This document shows positions 34,061-45,620 of a DNA stretch of 64,000 nt, in pieces. A program made the position numbers and the translations under genes. The stretch is from Chamaecyparis obtusa (Eukaryota; Streptophyta; Pinopsida; Cupressales; Cupressaceae), in NCBI GenBank assembly GCA_027943335.1, contig BSBK01003554.1:186001-250000 (forward strand), given 5' to 3'. The notes beneath the pieces were generated by a model. The model saw only the letters and a list, made by a program, of their open reading frames with translations. It had not been told where the DNA came from and searched no databases. Each line of letters starts with the position of its first letter. Within the stretch, counting starts at the first letter, position 1.

Positions 34061-35070
34061 ACCTCAACATCATCATCGGTGTCGGTGTCAGTGTCCTCAT
34101 CTTCAACCAAATAACAAGCCTTTTTGTCCTTATCTTTGTGATATCGGTTACTTCTATTGTAGTGTTGGTAACCTCTATTGTTTCTTCTTCCATAGCTTCC
34201 ATCACCAGATTGGTCTTGGTCTTTATCTTCCTCTTTCCTTTTCGGTCATCTAGCAACAATATGGCCAACTTCTTTACAGTTAAAAAAAGCTAAAGGTAAT
34301 TTACCCGTATATCTACCTTACCTTTAGGTAATCTCCTGGCCACAAGAGCTTTAAGTTCATCAAGCACATCATCAGTATTACTATCATTGTCATTCTTTAT
34401 ATAATGTCTACTACTAGATTTACCGATCCTTAGAGACAACATGAAAGAAGACTCAATAGGTGGTACAACACTATTATCAAAATTGTTCAGCTCAAAAGTT
34501 GTTAACTTACCAATCAGACTATCAAGAGTAGGAGTACTACCAGGTATAGACTTCATTTCATGTATAGCAGATATTATGATTGCATATGTAGGCAACAAGG
34601 TTCCTAGAATTTTACTTACCACTGTATCTTCATCAATGACACCACCAGATCCTCAGATAGCATTGAATACCTCTTTAACTTGGTTTTAGTACTTAGTAAT
34701 GTTTTCTCCTTCCTTCATTTTCATATCATCGAATCTTCCTCTCAAGCTTTTAGCTCTGGCTCTCTTTACATTTGCATCACCATCATAGACTTGAGCTAGT
34801 TTATCCCACATTTCTTTTGCAGTAGTGCAAGTCTTGACATCCTCAAATTCAGCATCAGATAGAGCAACAAAAATCTCTATCATAGTAATGTTGTGTTCAT
34901 GTTGGTCTCTCAACTGATCAAGAGTTAAAGGTCTATTTGGGCGGTACTATGTAGCCATTTTATAGTAAGGTTATGGCATAATTACCAATTCTAGATATGT
35001 GAAGTTTCATCTGGCTTTTCCATATAGTAAAGTTGTCCTTATTCAGCTTCGACACTTCCCTCTTATACAT
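34061..35070 (-). pseudogene. gag: E2 Gag
   Basis: Starts MYKREVSKLNKDNF at 35070. Body: DQHEHNITMIEIFVALSDAE, TAKEMWDKLAQVYDGD and SLRGRFDDMKMKEGENITKY, then LPTYAIIISAIHEMK. The zinc knuckle near 34290-34245 is decayed (FFNCKEVGHIVAR then stop; first and last Cys lost). Followed by an acidic run rich in Asp-Thr repeats (34115-34050). Several stops. Confidence 0.82.
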
Positions 35071-35118
35071 CTTGTAATCTTTCTGCTAAAGTCCTTAAAA
35101 CTTTGTTATAAACAACCA

Positions 35119-35132
35119 ACACTCTCATAGAA
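35119..35132 (-). promoter_or_regulatory. Decayed PBS of E2
   Basis: Minus TTTCTATGAGAGTG where TGGTATCAGAGC is expected; about four changes. The position next to the LTR at 35135 supports the call. Confidence 0.6.
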
Positions 35133-35134
35133 AT

Positions 35135-36637
35135 TGTTAGAATAAATGAGAGGGGGGCGAATCCATTAGATCAGTTATCCTACAATCTCAAATACAAAGA
35201 TGTAACACTTAAAACAATTCCAATGAATTCTGTAGCTTGGTAACATATACTAATAAAATTTCTATGCCTTTTATCGATTACCAGTTAATTAACTCATTGT
35301 GATTACCGACCAAATCAAATATGCAGTATGTAAAGTATGATGATAAAAAAATCATCACAAAAATACATAACACAACGATTTAATGTGGAAACCCTGCTAA
35401 GGGAAAAGCCACCTCGGACCGGTAACCCTAAATAATTTTCACTCTTGTGAAGTGAGCTTGGTGAAGAGCCAATCCTATTAAAGGTTACAAACACACTGTT
35501 AGGTGTGACCTTGTTAGAGGATTTAAGACTAACAGTAAACTTTCGACCAGCATTAACTATGGGATCAATAAGATAACAATGTACATTCCTTGAATGACAT
35601 AGGGGCATAACATAAGATGGTTAAGTCCACTCAGTTAGGAGATTTTTCTGTATCAATGGTTAAACTGAAATAGTAGTTGATTTGATTACAATAAAAATTA
35701 TCTTGTAGATGTTTAGATCTATTCTAAGCCCATAAAAATCCTCTGATCAATATTTCAATTCAGTTCCTCAAGTTACTTTCACTTGGTAATAGCTCTTTGA
35801 CCCTCGGTTTAGTTCTGCAGTTTGGTTCTCCTTCAACCAGTCTGATTGGAGATGTATGAATCTGTATTCACGCGAAATCTCTGTAGTCTTCTTTCTTTCA
35901 GCATAGTTTCAACAATGAAAGTTATGTCTCTTATATAGATAGATAAACTATTTTCATATCAACCATCAGATTTTGCCACTTATCCTTCTTTGTTGATTTT
36001 GCCTCTTAAACCTTCCTCGACAATTATGTCAATAACACATTTCAATTCCATTCTTTAGATCTTCTTCAAATTTTGTCAGTTATGGATCTCATAACAAACT
36101 TTATCCTTAATCTCGAAATCATAACAATTTCTAGCTCATCATTTTATATCGGCTAAACTAAGAATTTAATACTTTCATCCATACTCAGTTAACAAAGAAA
36201 TGCGTCGATGGACACAAGCTCGGTTAATACTGTTGCTTAGTATACACTACATTGGCTTGGTGTATACTAAAGTACTTCATTTACCGACCACATTTCTTTG
36301 TGCAATTTTTCTTGCATCTTCATAATATATTAATGCAGCATAATCAAGTCATCAATATGAGATCATAGACTCATCAATAAGTTACCCAAAGTATTCCTTA
36401 TCCTCATCTGTCATATCCATCTCTCTCCACGTGGATATCTCAGTTCTTCATCTTTTCTTCCTTTCTTACAGATGTTTAGATGTTTGTAACTAACATGATA
36501 AGTACTATCAAAACTAGTTGACATCAATGAAAACATAATGAGTGATTTAATTATCTTACATAACATTTCAATAACTCGGTGATCTCTAATCACTGATCTT
36601 CAAGTCATTCCAATATTCAATTAGTTGTAGTTCATCA
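35135..36637 (-). repeat. 5' LTR of E2
   Basis: 1503 bp, partner of 28839-30336. TATA box near 35933. The small ORFs at matching positions in both LTRs (29019-29312 and 35315-35608) are shared only because the LTRs are copies. Confidence 0.87.
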
Positions 36638-36914
36638 AGAAAAAAATGTTATGACACCAAAGGCTTGGTCATATTGATGAGAAGGGTCTCAAAACCATGA
36701 AATATAAATGAATTGTTGAGGGACTTGATGATTTTAGTATAGAATTAAATTTTTTCATACATTGTATTTATGGTAAACAAAATTATGTTTAGTTTTACTC
36801 TAGTTCTCAAAAATCTTCTAGGTTGTTGGACTTGATACATTCTAATTTTCTTGTCTAGTTAACGTTCCTTTGATTTCAAAATCTATATATTTTGTATTTT
36901 GTATTTTGTATCAA
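36638..36914 (+). pseudogene. H GAG-pre-integrase and integrase start
   Basis: HQRLGHIDEKGLKTMKYK, a stop, IVEGLDDFSIEL, HCIYGKQNYV (zinc-binding His pair kept, one Cys lost), then SSRLLDLIHSN and VNVPLISKSIYF before G2 enters. Host coding becomes unreadable at about 36890-36914. It resumes at about 56505. Confidence 0.75.
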
Positions 36915-37893
36915 TGTGCTTCCTACACATCAATTCGAAGAGGGGAAAATATAATCGCCTAAAATTAGTTAAGGAATAATCAAGTGAGAAAATTCCTATG
37001 AATGCAATTTAAATATCAAATTAAATCCAAGGATCAAATGCATAATTGTGTAATTAAAGTCAATTCATTTAATTACATAATTCATCATTAATTCAAGGTC
37101 CTAATCAATTAATTACCTTATCCACTTAATTAAATTCAAAGATAAAATTCCCCATGGATAAATAAATAAATTAAATGTATTTAATTAAATTTCATAATAT
37201 TCCATGTCACTCAACCAACTCACTAAATGAAAAACAACTTGGCACAAGTTGACCATTGTGGCTAAAAGACATGGATTTCTCACTCAAGTTTGAATCTCAG
37301 CCACTCAATTCAAATTGAGAAGATCTTAGCCATCCAATTCAAATTGAACCATTTCCCCCCCAATTAAGAATCTATATAATACCTCCAAATCAAGTCATTT
37401 TAGAATCTAGATCATTTTCATACATAGGTCATGCCAATTCAAGTTTTGAGAGTGTATTTTGAGATATTTTCATAGTTCATAGCATCAATTCATCTAGGTA
37501 ATCATTTATCATAGCTTAATTTCAATTATGTAGATTAGAATTGCATCCATCTAGATAAGTTTTCATAGTTCAATTCATCATCTATAGCCTCAAATTGAGA
37601 TAAATTGCATCATTAGTTCATCATTTATCATACCAATCTCCATCCAAATTGCATGATTAGGTGAATATTCATAAAAATATATTCTATTTCTCGACTGTCT
37701 TTTCAAAGTAGATCAAAATGCATTCTGAGAGCATATTTCATAATCTAATTTGAATATTCATGACGAGGGAGCCATAAGATGATTTCAATTGAGTTTGATT
37801 ACAATTTTATTATATTTTATTCACTAACTCAATGATTTGATGTTTTATAAAATGTTGTGGACCTATTCTAGAAAGGTACACAAATAAAAACCA
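36915..37893 (+). repeat. Left LTR of G2
   Basis: About 979 bp. The part from CCATGTCACTCAACCAACTC (37202) to GGTACACAAATA is repeated at 55826-56490. The first ~280 bp has no partner because the right LTR is truncated. The start TGTGCTTCCTAC is a best guess. Highly AT-rich with repeated ATCATCTAT and CAATTCAAATTGA words. Confidence 0.75.
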
Positions 37894-37898
37894 TATTT

Positions 37899-37915
37899 TG
37901 GTGCCCACTGTGGGG
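37899..37915 (+). promoter_or_regulatory. PBS-like site of G2
   Basis: TGGTGCCCACTGTGGGG six bases after the LTR. From memory of plant Tat-lineage elements the usual site is TGGCGCCCACCGTGGGG, so this is that site with two C-to-T changes. Confidence 0.62.
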
Positions 37916-40480
37916 TCCTAGCCCCAAATTTTCTATTAAGTTCTCACAAATCTCATGTTTGTAGGTCTATGTCTATGCAAAAACTTATTTTGAGGATCTT
38001 GAATTGTATCTAACAACATATTGAATCTTTTTAAATCTTTAATCATATTTAGGGGTATCCTAGATTGTATCTAGGTTCCTTAGTCGTACTAGGGTACATA
38101 TTGAATAATTTTGAGTCCTTAGTCATTTTGGGGGAATCTTGAATCATATTAGCTTTTTGAAGAAAATCATATTGAGTTCACAAAAACTCACTTTCAAGAC
38201 AGAGACCAAAATTTTAAGGTGTTTTGGATTTCAATCGAGTATTAATGCTAATCCTTGGTATTTTCTCTTCTATTTTGATAATTTCTATAGTTTAAAATTT
38301 TTGTGGAGGAGGATTGTCAAAGACTCAAATCATAAAAATACTCATGAATTTATCTTGCAGGTTGCCTAAGGAGTACAACTAGACATTGCCTTTGGATTAA
38401 TTTGCTTATATTTTTCGGCACCTAGTTAATTGGTCAGTACTAGATTGACCTCTCAAGGTGTTAGGGGATTGTGCTCTCACCTTTTAGGTGACTAGAAACC
38501 TATAACACTCTTGATTCATCATGGCATGGGAAATCTATAAGACAATCTAGTTTTACTTGAAAAAGTGAGACCACATAGCATAATGAATGCATTCTTAATG
38601 TGCTTGAGACCTTAATCATGATAGGAGATTAATATCTCACCTTTTAGGTGATCATAAATATATAACCATAATTTAAATCTATTTTTTATTATTTTCATTT
38701 ACACCTTAGAGAGCCTGTTGTGGTGGGAAAAAGTACTCACCCTGCAATAAAAACTCAAAGTAGACATAGGTCAAAGCCAAGTCATGCCATCCAATATAAA
38801 TAAATTTTTCCATAGGACATAACCATGGTAGAAAGGTTCTTTTGAGTGTTCTCTTCTAGGAGAGGCCTTGACAGTCTGAATGAAAACCCTATCTAAATCC
38901 TTAAGCTAGTAGCCACCTTTTAGCCTTGGTGCTTTTTCCATAGTGCATAGGGGTTGTGTCTCCCTAGAATATTTTGCACTCACCATTTGTATACCTCTGG
39001 TAGTGATGTGGAGGGTTCTTGGATGTCACCATTTTGAACTTGGACAAGCCCCAAAATAGATCTCCTACCCACACACTCCTTTAAGGATCGATCACGTGTT
39101 CCAATGTCTCAACATCTCTACTCAAGATTACCCATTAGATTGATAGGGACATTACACACTAGATCCATGTATAATTAGCATAGGCCTATGGAATTAGAAT
39201 TGTAGCTACTCTAAGGATAGATTATTTTATATGTGCTTGTTATGTTCTTAACCTATGAAAACATTTCAAACATACACTATATGTCTAGGACTTTAGAGAC
39301 AAGAAAAATGTTTTCTCTATCTGATATGTGTATTTTTTATCACTGAAACTAGAAAACACCATCTAAAAACACCCTGAAAAAATCAAATTTACCCTTGAAA
39401 ATAGTATCAAAATACACTTGATTGGTCAAAATTTTGTATCCAGTAAGCCTTGGATCGCATCTAGTCTATTCTTAGTTTTATCCCATCATACCTTGACCCA
39501 TATATGGAAAATATAATATCCTACCTTGTCTTGATTTTTATCTGGGATCTTTGATCATATCCTATGTATCTTGGATCATATCTGGTTAAAAAGTTGTACA
39601 ACCTTCCATTCTAAATCATATCTGGTAACCATAGAAAGTCATATCTACTTTTTTGTATTGGGGCTAGAAATATTTTATGTACAATCTTAGTAAAATCCAA
39701 TCAATGATCCTAGTACCCTTTTTGGCCCTCTTTTTGGCCATGTCATCACAGTTTGGATAATCAGACCCTAACACCTTGCTATCATCATACTTGGTTCAAT
39801 TGATTATTATTTTATCAAACCTCATTTAGGATTTTATGTTTTCTAATCAATCCTCATATCTAGTTTGTAGAGGTCATCATCAGGGTTCATATATCCTCAC
39901 CTAGCCCTCTTGAACTATCCGTATGTCATCATCAATCCTTTCAAAATTGGACAAATATTTGCACAAAATCATCAAAATTGAACCATTAGAAATTGATCAT
40001 CATCATATCAAACTTTGGTCATCTTATTTTCATGGTCCACAACAAATCTCATTATTTTCCACAACAATTGGATCCTAAAAATATCAAAAACTATAAAAAG
40101 TTTCATTTTTTTTACCCCAACTTGGTAGGGCTATAAATTTTGACTTGGTGCTTGAAACTGAAAACCATTTTCACCATTGGAAAGGACTCCATAAAATTTA
40201 ATTTCAATTTCTAAAATAGAGTGCCTTTGGAATACCAATTTTTGAGATTGATGACGGTCTCAACTCCAAAAAATGCCCTTAAGACCTCCAAAAATGCAAA
40301 TTACTAAAACCTAGAAAAAATCAACACAAAATATTGCATTTTTTAATTTTTCCTCAGTGCTCACATACATTCTCATGGAATCCCTGGAATAAAATAATCA
40401 AGATATCAAGAGGCAAACCTCAACAAAATCTCCACCTTAATCACCTAGACAAGATACTCAAAACAATCATACCATAGTTG
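37916..40480 (+). other. G2 leader region, no gene
   Basis: No supported ORF. Degenerate repeats of the type TTGGATCATATCTGG recur between 38000 and 39660 (for instance near 38040, 38090, 39450, 39540, 39570 and 39600). Paired blocks ending CACCTTTTAGGTGA lie near 38480 and 38640. A long non-coding leader before gag would fit a large Gypsy element. Confidence 0.6.
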
Positions 40481-41593
40481 AAAACAAGTGGTCTAGATAC
40501 CAGGATCATGAAAACAATGAAGAATAGAATTCTATCACAATCCTCACAAAGAAAATTCAATCTTTACAATAAAAAATACAATATTTGAAGGAAGAAAGGG
40601 ACACACCATCCAAAGAGTATTTTTTTAAAATCAAATTGTCCTTTTCATGTGATCATGATCTACACATGTCTTCATCTTGTCCAAATAAAGAGATACCTAA
40701 ACATGAAAATCCTATCTTTGATCAAGAGAATGAATAAGTTACACTAGATTCATTTGAGAGGCTTCTTTATCAATCAGAGGAAGACATTCCAAGTCAAGAA
40801 GAACCAATCATATCACAACAATAATCACCACCAAAAACTAAACATCAATCAAAGGAAGACATTGCTGATATGAAAGAAGGTAGTGAATCCCATCCTCATA
40901 ATCTTGAATCCAACATTTATTTTACAAATGAAAATGAAGCTAAAGGCCACTTGGATGGATATTTTACTCCTTTGGGACAATCTTTTGAATCAACATTGGA
41001 AAAAATTCTTGAACAGAATCTCATCGCATTGCAGCAAGTGACCTCATGTGGAATTACATTTGTGAGTACATATTGTGCATATCATCAACATAATGAACAT
41101 AAAACTTCAAATTTCATGGAATTGAAACATAGAATCCAAGATCTTATTGATGATGACATAGTTGAAGTAGAAAATCCTAATTATTTAGCTAATAAGAAAT
41201 AAAATACTAATCTCAAGCATGATAAAAATTAGGAACCTATATATAGTAGTGGCCCACATGTATCCCCTGCTTCTTCCACCATTTCTTCATCTTAAAAATC
41301 TTCACAACAAAGCCACAATAACTCCAATGAACAATGAAACCAATGGCGACATTTTTTAGATTTACCATGTTTACCCTCAAGGGCTTTCTCTTAAAGAAAT
41401 GTAAGTTAATCTACCTCTCACTACATGTCTCTTCCATGCTTCAAAAATCCTAGATCCTAAGTTATCATGTATTTCAATGCGTATGATACCTATTAAAAAG
41501 GATCCCCCATCATCCCTCCAAGAATCTCCCATGCATATAAAAAATCCTACCTTGTCCTTAGAAGTGGCTCCATGTCAAGAGAGTAATGCAAAA
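40481..41593 (+). pseudogene. G2 possible gag/ORF remnant
   Basis: One open frame of 110 codons (40870-41202, MKEGSESHPHNLES...) within a Lys/Glu/Gln-rich region. No Gag, zinc knuckle or enzyme motif is recognisable. Its place after a long leader suggests a decayed Gag. E3 enters after CAAAA at 41589-41593. The interior continues at 49388. Confidence 0.35.
41589..41593. repeat. Target-site duplication CAAAA of E3, left
   Basis: CAAAA, repeated exactly at 49383-49387. Confidence 0.92.
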
Positions 41594-43064
41594 TGTTGGA
41601 AATTGCAATTAAAACAATTGTTGTATTGTCATTGATGTCAAAACCTTAACTGGTAAGACTATTGCTACTTAGGAAAGTACTATATCTATTAAATTGTTGT
41701 GAAGGAATGGGGCAAGGTTGGTAACAATAGCACTTAAGGAAAGGTTGAGTTATCTTGATACTACAAAGTGTATTTGACTATGTTGCACAATGATAAGACA
41801 ATGTATTGTTTATCTTAGTAAGATTGGAGACTAAACTGGTAGGCTTAACCGAGAAAAAATAGATAAAATCATGTTTAAGCTGAGTTATGTTAGTGTCGAC
41901 CGAGTTAGTGTATGCCAAGCAAAAATCTAGTGTCGACTGAACATCAATAAATTGCCGAGGAAGACAATGCATGCCGAGGAAACAATTTTAGTAATGACTA
42001 AGCATTCTATATGGAGACCGAGTGGATGATCATAGAATTGACCGAGTATCAACATTTTTATATTTGAAGAGAATTTAATTTTGGAGCCGACATTATTGAA
42101 TTCTTGGATTATGTAAAACATGCTGACTTTATTTATTGATTATATGGAAGAATTTAATGCACTATAAAATGTTTTATGGAAAAGGAGCCGAAGAACATAA
42201 TGTGGGTAGATTCAATGAATCTGACCTAACCCTAAGATCTACGAATGAGATTAAGTGACAAAAGATGAGTTAACCTAATTGAGGAAAGTATTAAGGGAAT
42301 TGAGACATTGGATATGTAAGGTTGATGCATGGGTGAAAATAGAATGTTGAAAGATAAGTTTTATTGACTGTATAAGCGAAAAGGCTGAAGGAGAAGTGTG
42401 GTGATTGCTTGAAGAAAAGTTTCGAGTAGATCAGAGATGGAGATGGCAAAGTTTCAAAGTCAGTAAATCAGCATTTGTGTACGGAATTGGATCTGATATT
42501 TGCAAAGTGAGATGTATGTTTTTCTGATCATTACTACTACTACTTTCTAACGATTGTAAAAGTCAAAATCCTTTTAACAGAGGTTGACCTAATAGTCATA
42601 TGTTAAATCCTTTGAACAAGGTTACATTCTAATGGAGTGTATGTAAGTCCTGTAACTAGGCTCACTTTTAATAGGGTGATTGAAATCCTTTAACCAGGTC
42701 ACACCTGACAGTGTGTATTGTAACCTTTGATAGGGTTGGCTTTTAATTGAGCTCACTTCAGAAGAGTGAAAATAATAGTAGCATGTTACAAAGTGGTTTT
42801 TCCCACATTGGATTTCCACTATAAATCTTGGTGTTAATACTTGTGTGAATGTTTTGGTTTGAACATTTCTATGTTTTACAAGTTAGTTACAGCTGGGTGG
42901 TGGACTACAATGTTATATGTTTCTATTATTGAATCAGTGATGACCAAGTTTGTTTTGGTTGTTTGATCTGATTTGAAGTAAAGCTTTTAAGATTATTTTA
43001 TACATCAGGACCTAAGAACAACTGATTCACCCCCCCCTCTCTGATGTTCTAAATCATATTAACA
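41594..43064 (+). repeat. 5' LTR of E3
   Basis: 1471 bp, TGTTGGAAATTG...CATATTAACA. U3 has six CCGAG words between 41848 and 42046 (41849, 41900, 41955, 41974, 42018 and 42042). A TATA-like GTATAAGC lies at 42369. TCCTTTAACC-like words run from 42568 to 42740. GTGGTTTTTCCCACATTGG is near 42793 and the C-rich end at 43029. Confidence 0.94.
41848..42046 (+). promoter_or_regulatory. CCGAG array in U3 of E3
   Basis: Six exact CCGAG words (two as GACCGAGT, one ACCGAGA, two TGCCGAGGA) plus decayed forms (GACTAAG, GCCAAG) in 200 bp, upstream of the TATA-like box. In the other LTR the same places often read CCAAG, TCGAG or CTGAG. A role as an enhancer is inference; ACCGAGA is known as a drought-response element variant in maize rab17. 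Confidence 0.6.
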
Positions 43065-43066
43065 AT

Positions 43067-43078
43067 TGGTATCAGAGC
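43067..43078 (+). promoter_or_regulatory. PBS of E3
   Basis: TGGTATCAGAGC, an exact initiator tRNA-Met site, two bases after the LTR. Confidence 0.93.
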
Positions 43079-43130
43079 TGTGTTGCTTATTGGTGTATAC
43101 AGAAATCAAGTTTAAAGGGACTTGGAGAAA

Positions 43131-44171
43131 ATGATCAAGATGTATAAGAAGGAGGTACCAAAGCTGAACAAGGAAAACTTCCCTGCATGGAAAATCTTGA
43201 TGAAGCTACATTTGGCCGGTATTGGTGATTCTACAAAGTACTACATTGAGAATGACTATGTCACACCTATTGCACCCTTGACTGTCGAAGAAATGAGAGC
43301 TAAGCAAGAACATAATCAAGCAATGCTGCAAATTGCATCTGCCCTAAGCTGTCCAGAATTTGAGGACATTAAGGACTGTACAACTGCTAAGGAGATGTGG
43401 GATACTCTTGCAAAGATCTAAGGTGGTGACTTGTATGTGTTGAAAGCTAAGGCCGAGAGTCTTAGAGGTAAGTTTGATGAAATGAGAATGCAAGAAGATG
43501 AAAACATTGCACAATATTGTGGTAGAATAAAAGAAGTTGTAAATGCAATTAGAGGAGGAAATGGAACTATTGATGATGAAACCATAATTGGAAAAGTGCT
43601 AAGAACCTTTCATCCTATATATTCTATTAAGATCTCAGCTATTCAGGAATCTAGATGTAACTCTACAAATGTGCTTACTTTGGAAGGTTTGATTGGAAAG
43701 CTGACTGCTTTTGAACTATCTAATTATGATAATTTCATTATTGGTAGTATTGGAAATATTGAATTTTATTTCAAGTCACAATTAGTTCTTAACAAGCCTA
43801 AGAAAGAAAAAGTAAGATGCACCAGTGAAAGTGAAAGAAAAAGTGAAAGTGACAGTGATACTTTTGATGAAGAACTTGAAGATCTAGAAGCTCTTATGGC
43901 TAGAAGACTGAGAAGAGGAAAATGAAAGTATCAAGGTAAACTCCCTATTATATGTTTTGCATGTAATAAAGTCGGTCATATAGTTGCTAGATGTCTCGAC
44001 AGGAAGGATAAAGATGATGAAGGAAAAAGAAAATACAAAGGCAAAAGAGATGACAGAAGCTACCAAAGGAAAATAGACTACAAAGGAAAAAGTAAGAAAT
44101 CTTGTTACATTGCTGAAGAAGGAACTGACACTGATAGTGATGATTTTGAAATTGAGGTAGTCTATGTTGCA
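43131..44171 (+). pseudogene. gag: E3 Gag with one CCHC box
   Basis: ATG at 43131 (MIKMYKKEVPKLNKENF). UBN2-type body: WKILMKLHLAGIG, EHNQAMLQIASAL, TAKEMWDTLAK, stop TAA at 43419 where a Tyr codon is expected, then LRGKFDEMRMQEDENIAQY and an acidic stretch. Stop TGA at 43923. Zinc knuckle CFACNKVGHIVARC at 43953-43994, basic Lys/Arg region, acidic TDSDDFEIE, then pol in the same frame. Single-frame gag-pol is usual for Copia elements. Confidence 0.92.
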
Positions 44172-45620
44172 ATGAAAGATGAATCTAATGAAGATGAGAA
44201 AACTACATTGATTTCCTATGTGAACAAGAATGACAAATGGATTATTGACAGTGGTTGTTCACATCACATGACTAGTGATAAAGATAAGTTTGAAACTTTA
44301 CATCATTATAGAGGTAAAAGTGTAACATTTGGTAATGATGCACCATGTCCTGTTAGAGGAAAAGGTTTGATTAAACTAACTGATAGAATATCTTGTGAAA
44401 ATGCTTATTGGGTTGAACGTCTTAATTATAATTTGTTAAGTGTTGCTCAGCTCAATAGAACTGGTTACCAAGTAGAATTTTATCACAAGAAAGCTAAAAT
44501 ATTTGATGCAACTGGTGAACTGATTGGAAGTGGTGAGCAGACTAGAGGTAATTTGTTCTATCTTGACCTATTTGAAGAAACATGTATGATTGCACAACTT
44601 GAGGACATTTGGTTATGGCATAAGAGGCTATGCCATGTCAATTTTGACAATCTGGTAGAGATAAGTAAGAAAAAGAAAGTAAGAGGTCTACCTAGACTGA
44701 AGAAACCTGAGAATGTGATGTGCAAGGAATGTCAGTTAGGAAAAATGGCAAAGTCAAGTTTCAAGAGAAAATCCTTTACTTCTGAAAACATTTTAGATTT
44801 GGTTCATGCTGACCTTTGTGGACCTATGGGTGTACAAAGTTACTGTGGTGCTAGATACTTTATCTTGTTTGTTGATGATCATACCAGGATGATGCATGTA
44901 ATGTTTTTAAAAGAAAAATTTGAAGCTTTTCAATTCTTTAAGTGGTATTTGGCTAAAGTTGAGAAGGAGACAGGTAGGAACCTAAAATTTCTTAGATCTG
45001 ACCAAGGTGGAGAATTTACATCAAATGAATTCAATCTATTCTACAATGAAAGAAGAATTAAAAGATAGATGTCTGCACCTAGAACTCCTCCATAGAATGG
45101 TATAGCAGAAAGAAGAAAAAGATCTATCTTGGACTATGCAAGGACATTGATGATTGAAAAGAATGTGGCACAAAAATACTGGAAAGAAGCTATTAGCACT
45201 GCTGTCTACACTCTTAACCGGGTACAGATCAGAAAAGGTACAAATCTAACACCTTATGAATTATGGCATGGACATGCACCGAGTGTTAAATACTTTAGAA
45301 TCTTTGGAAGTAAGTGCTATTTACTAAAAGATACTAGGAATGGAAAATTTGATGCTAAAAGTGAAGAAGGCATATTCCTAGGGTACTCCACAAAAAGTAA
45401 AGCTTATAAGTGTTTGAACTCTAACACTAACAAAATTGTCGAAAGTGTGAATGTAAAAATTGATGAGTATGCAAAAAGAAATGAAGCTGATAGTAAAAGA
45501 GAACTAGAAGATTACAGGTATTTTGTGTACATTGAGGAAATAGAAGAGGCAAGTAACAGACTTGCACTTGATGCCGAGTCTCAGGTAAGGAATGTCAAGT
45601 GATAGATAGTTGCTGCTAAG
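44172..45620 (+). pseudogene. pol: E3 protease and integrase
   Basis: Protease WIIDSGCSHHMTSDKDKF, DSG at 44247-44255 intact. GAG-pre-integrase HKRLCH...CKECQLGK (HHCC complete). Integrase core: LVHADLCGPM, FVDDHTRMM and DQGGEFTS (D, D and E all present). Stops TAG at 45066 and 45093, both at conserved Gln positions (KRQ, PQQNG). C-terminus: GIAERRKRS, TPYELWHGHAPSVKYFRIFG and EEGIFLGYSTKSKAYK. Two adjacent stops after 45600. It has the best preserved integrase active site of the Copias here. Confidence 0.93.

Larger units (their letters stand above)
28839..36637 (-). mobile_element. E2: minus-strand Ty1/copia element, 7799 bp
   Basis: 5' LTR 36637-35135, decayed PBS, gag from 35070, protease, integrase, RT, RNase H ending at 30869, polypurine tract, 3' LTR 30336-28839. 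Flanks AGAAG / AGAAA fit a 5-bp duplication with one change. LTRs differ at about 22 of the first 220 positions by hand count, the most diverged pair here. Related to E1/E3 but a separate subfamily. Confidence 0.88.
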
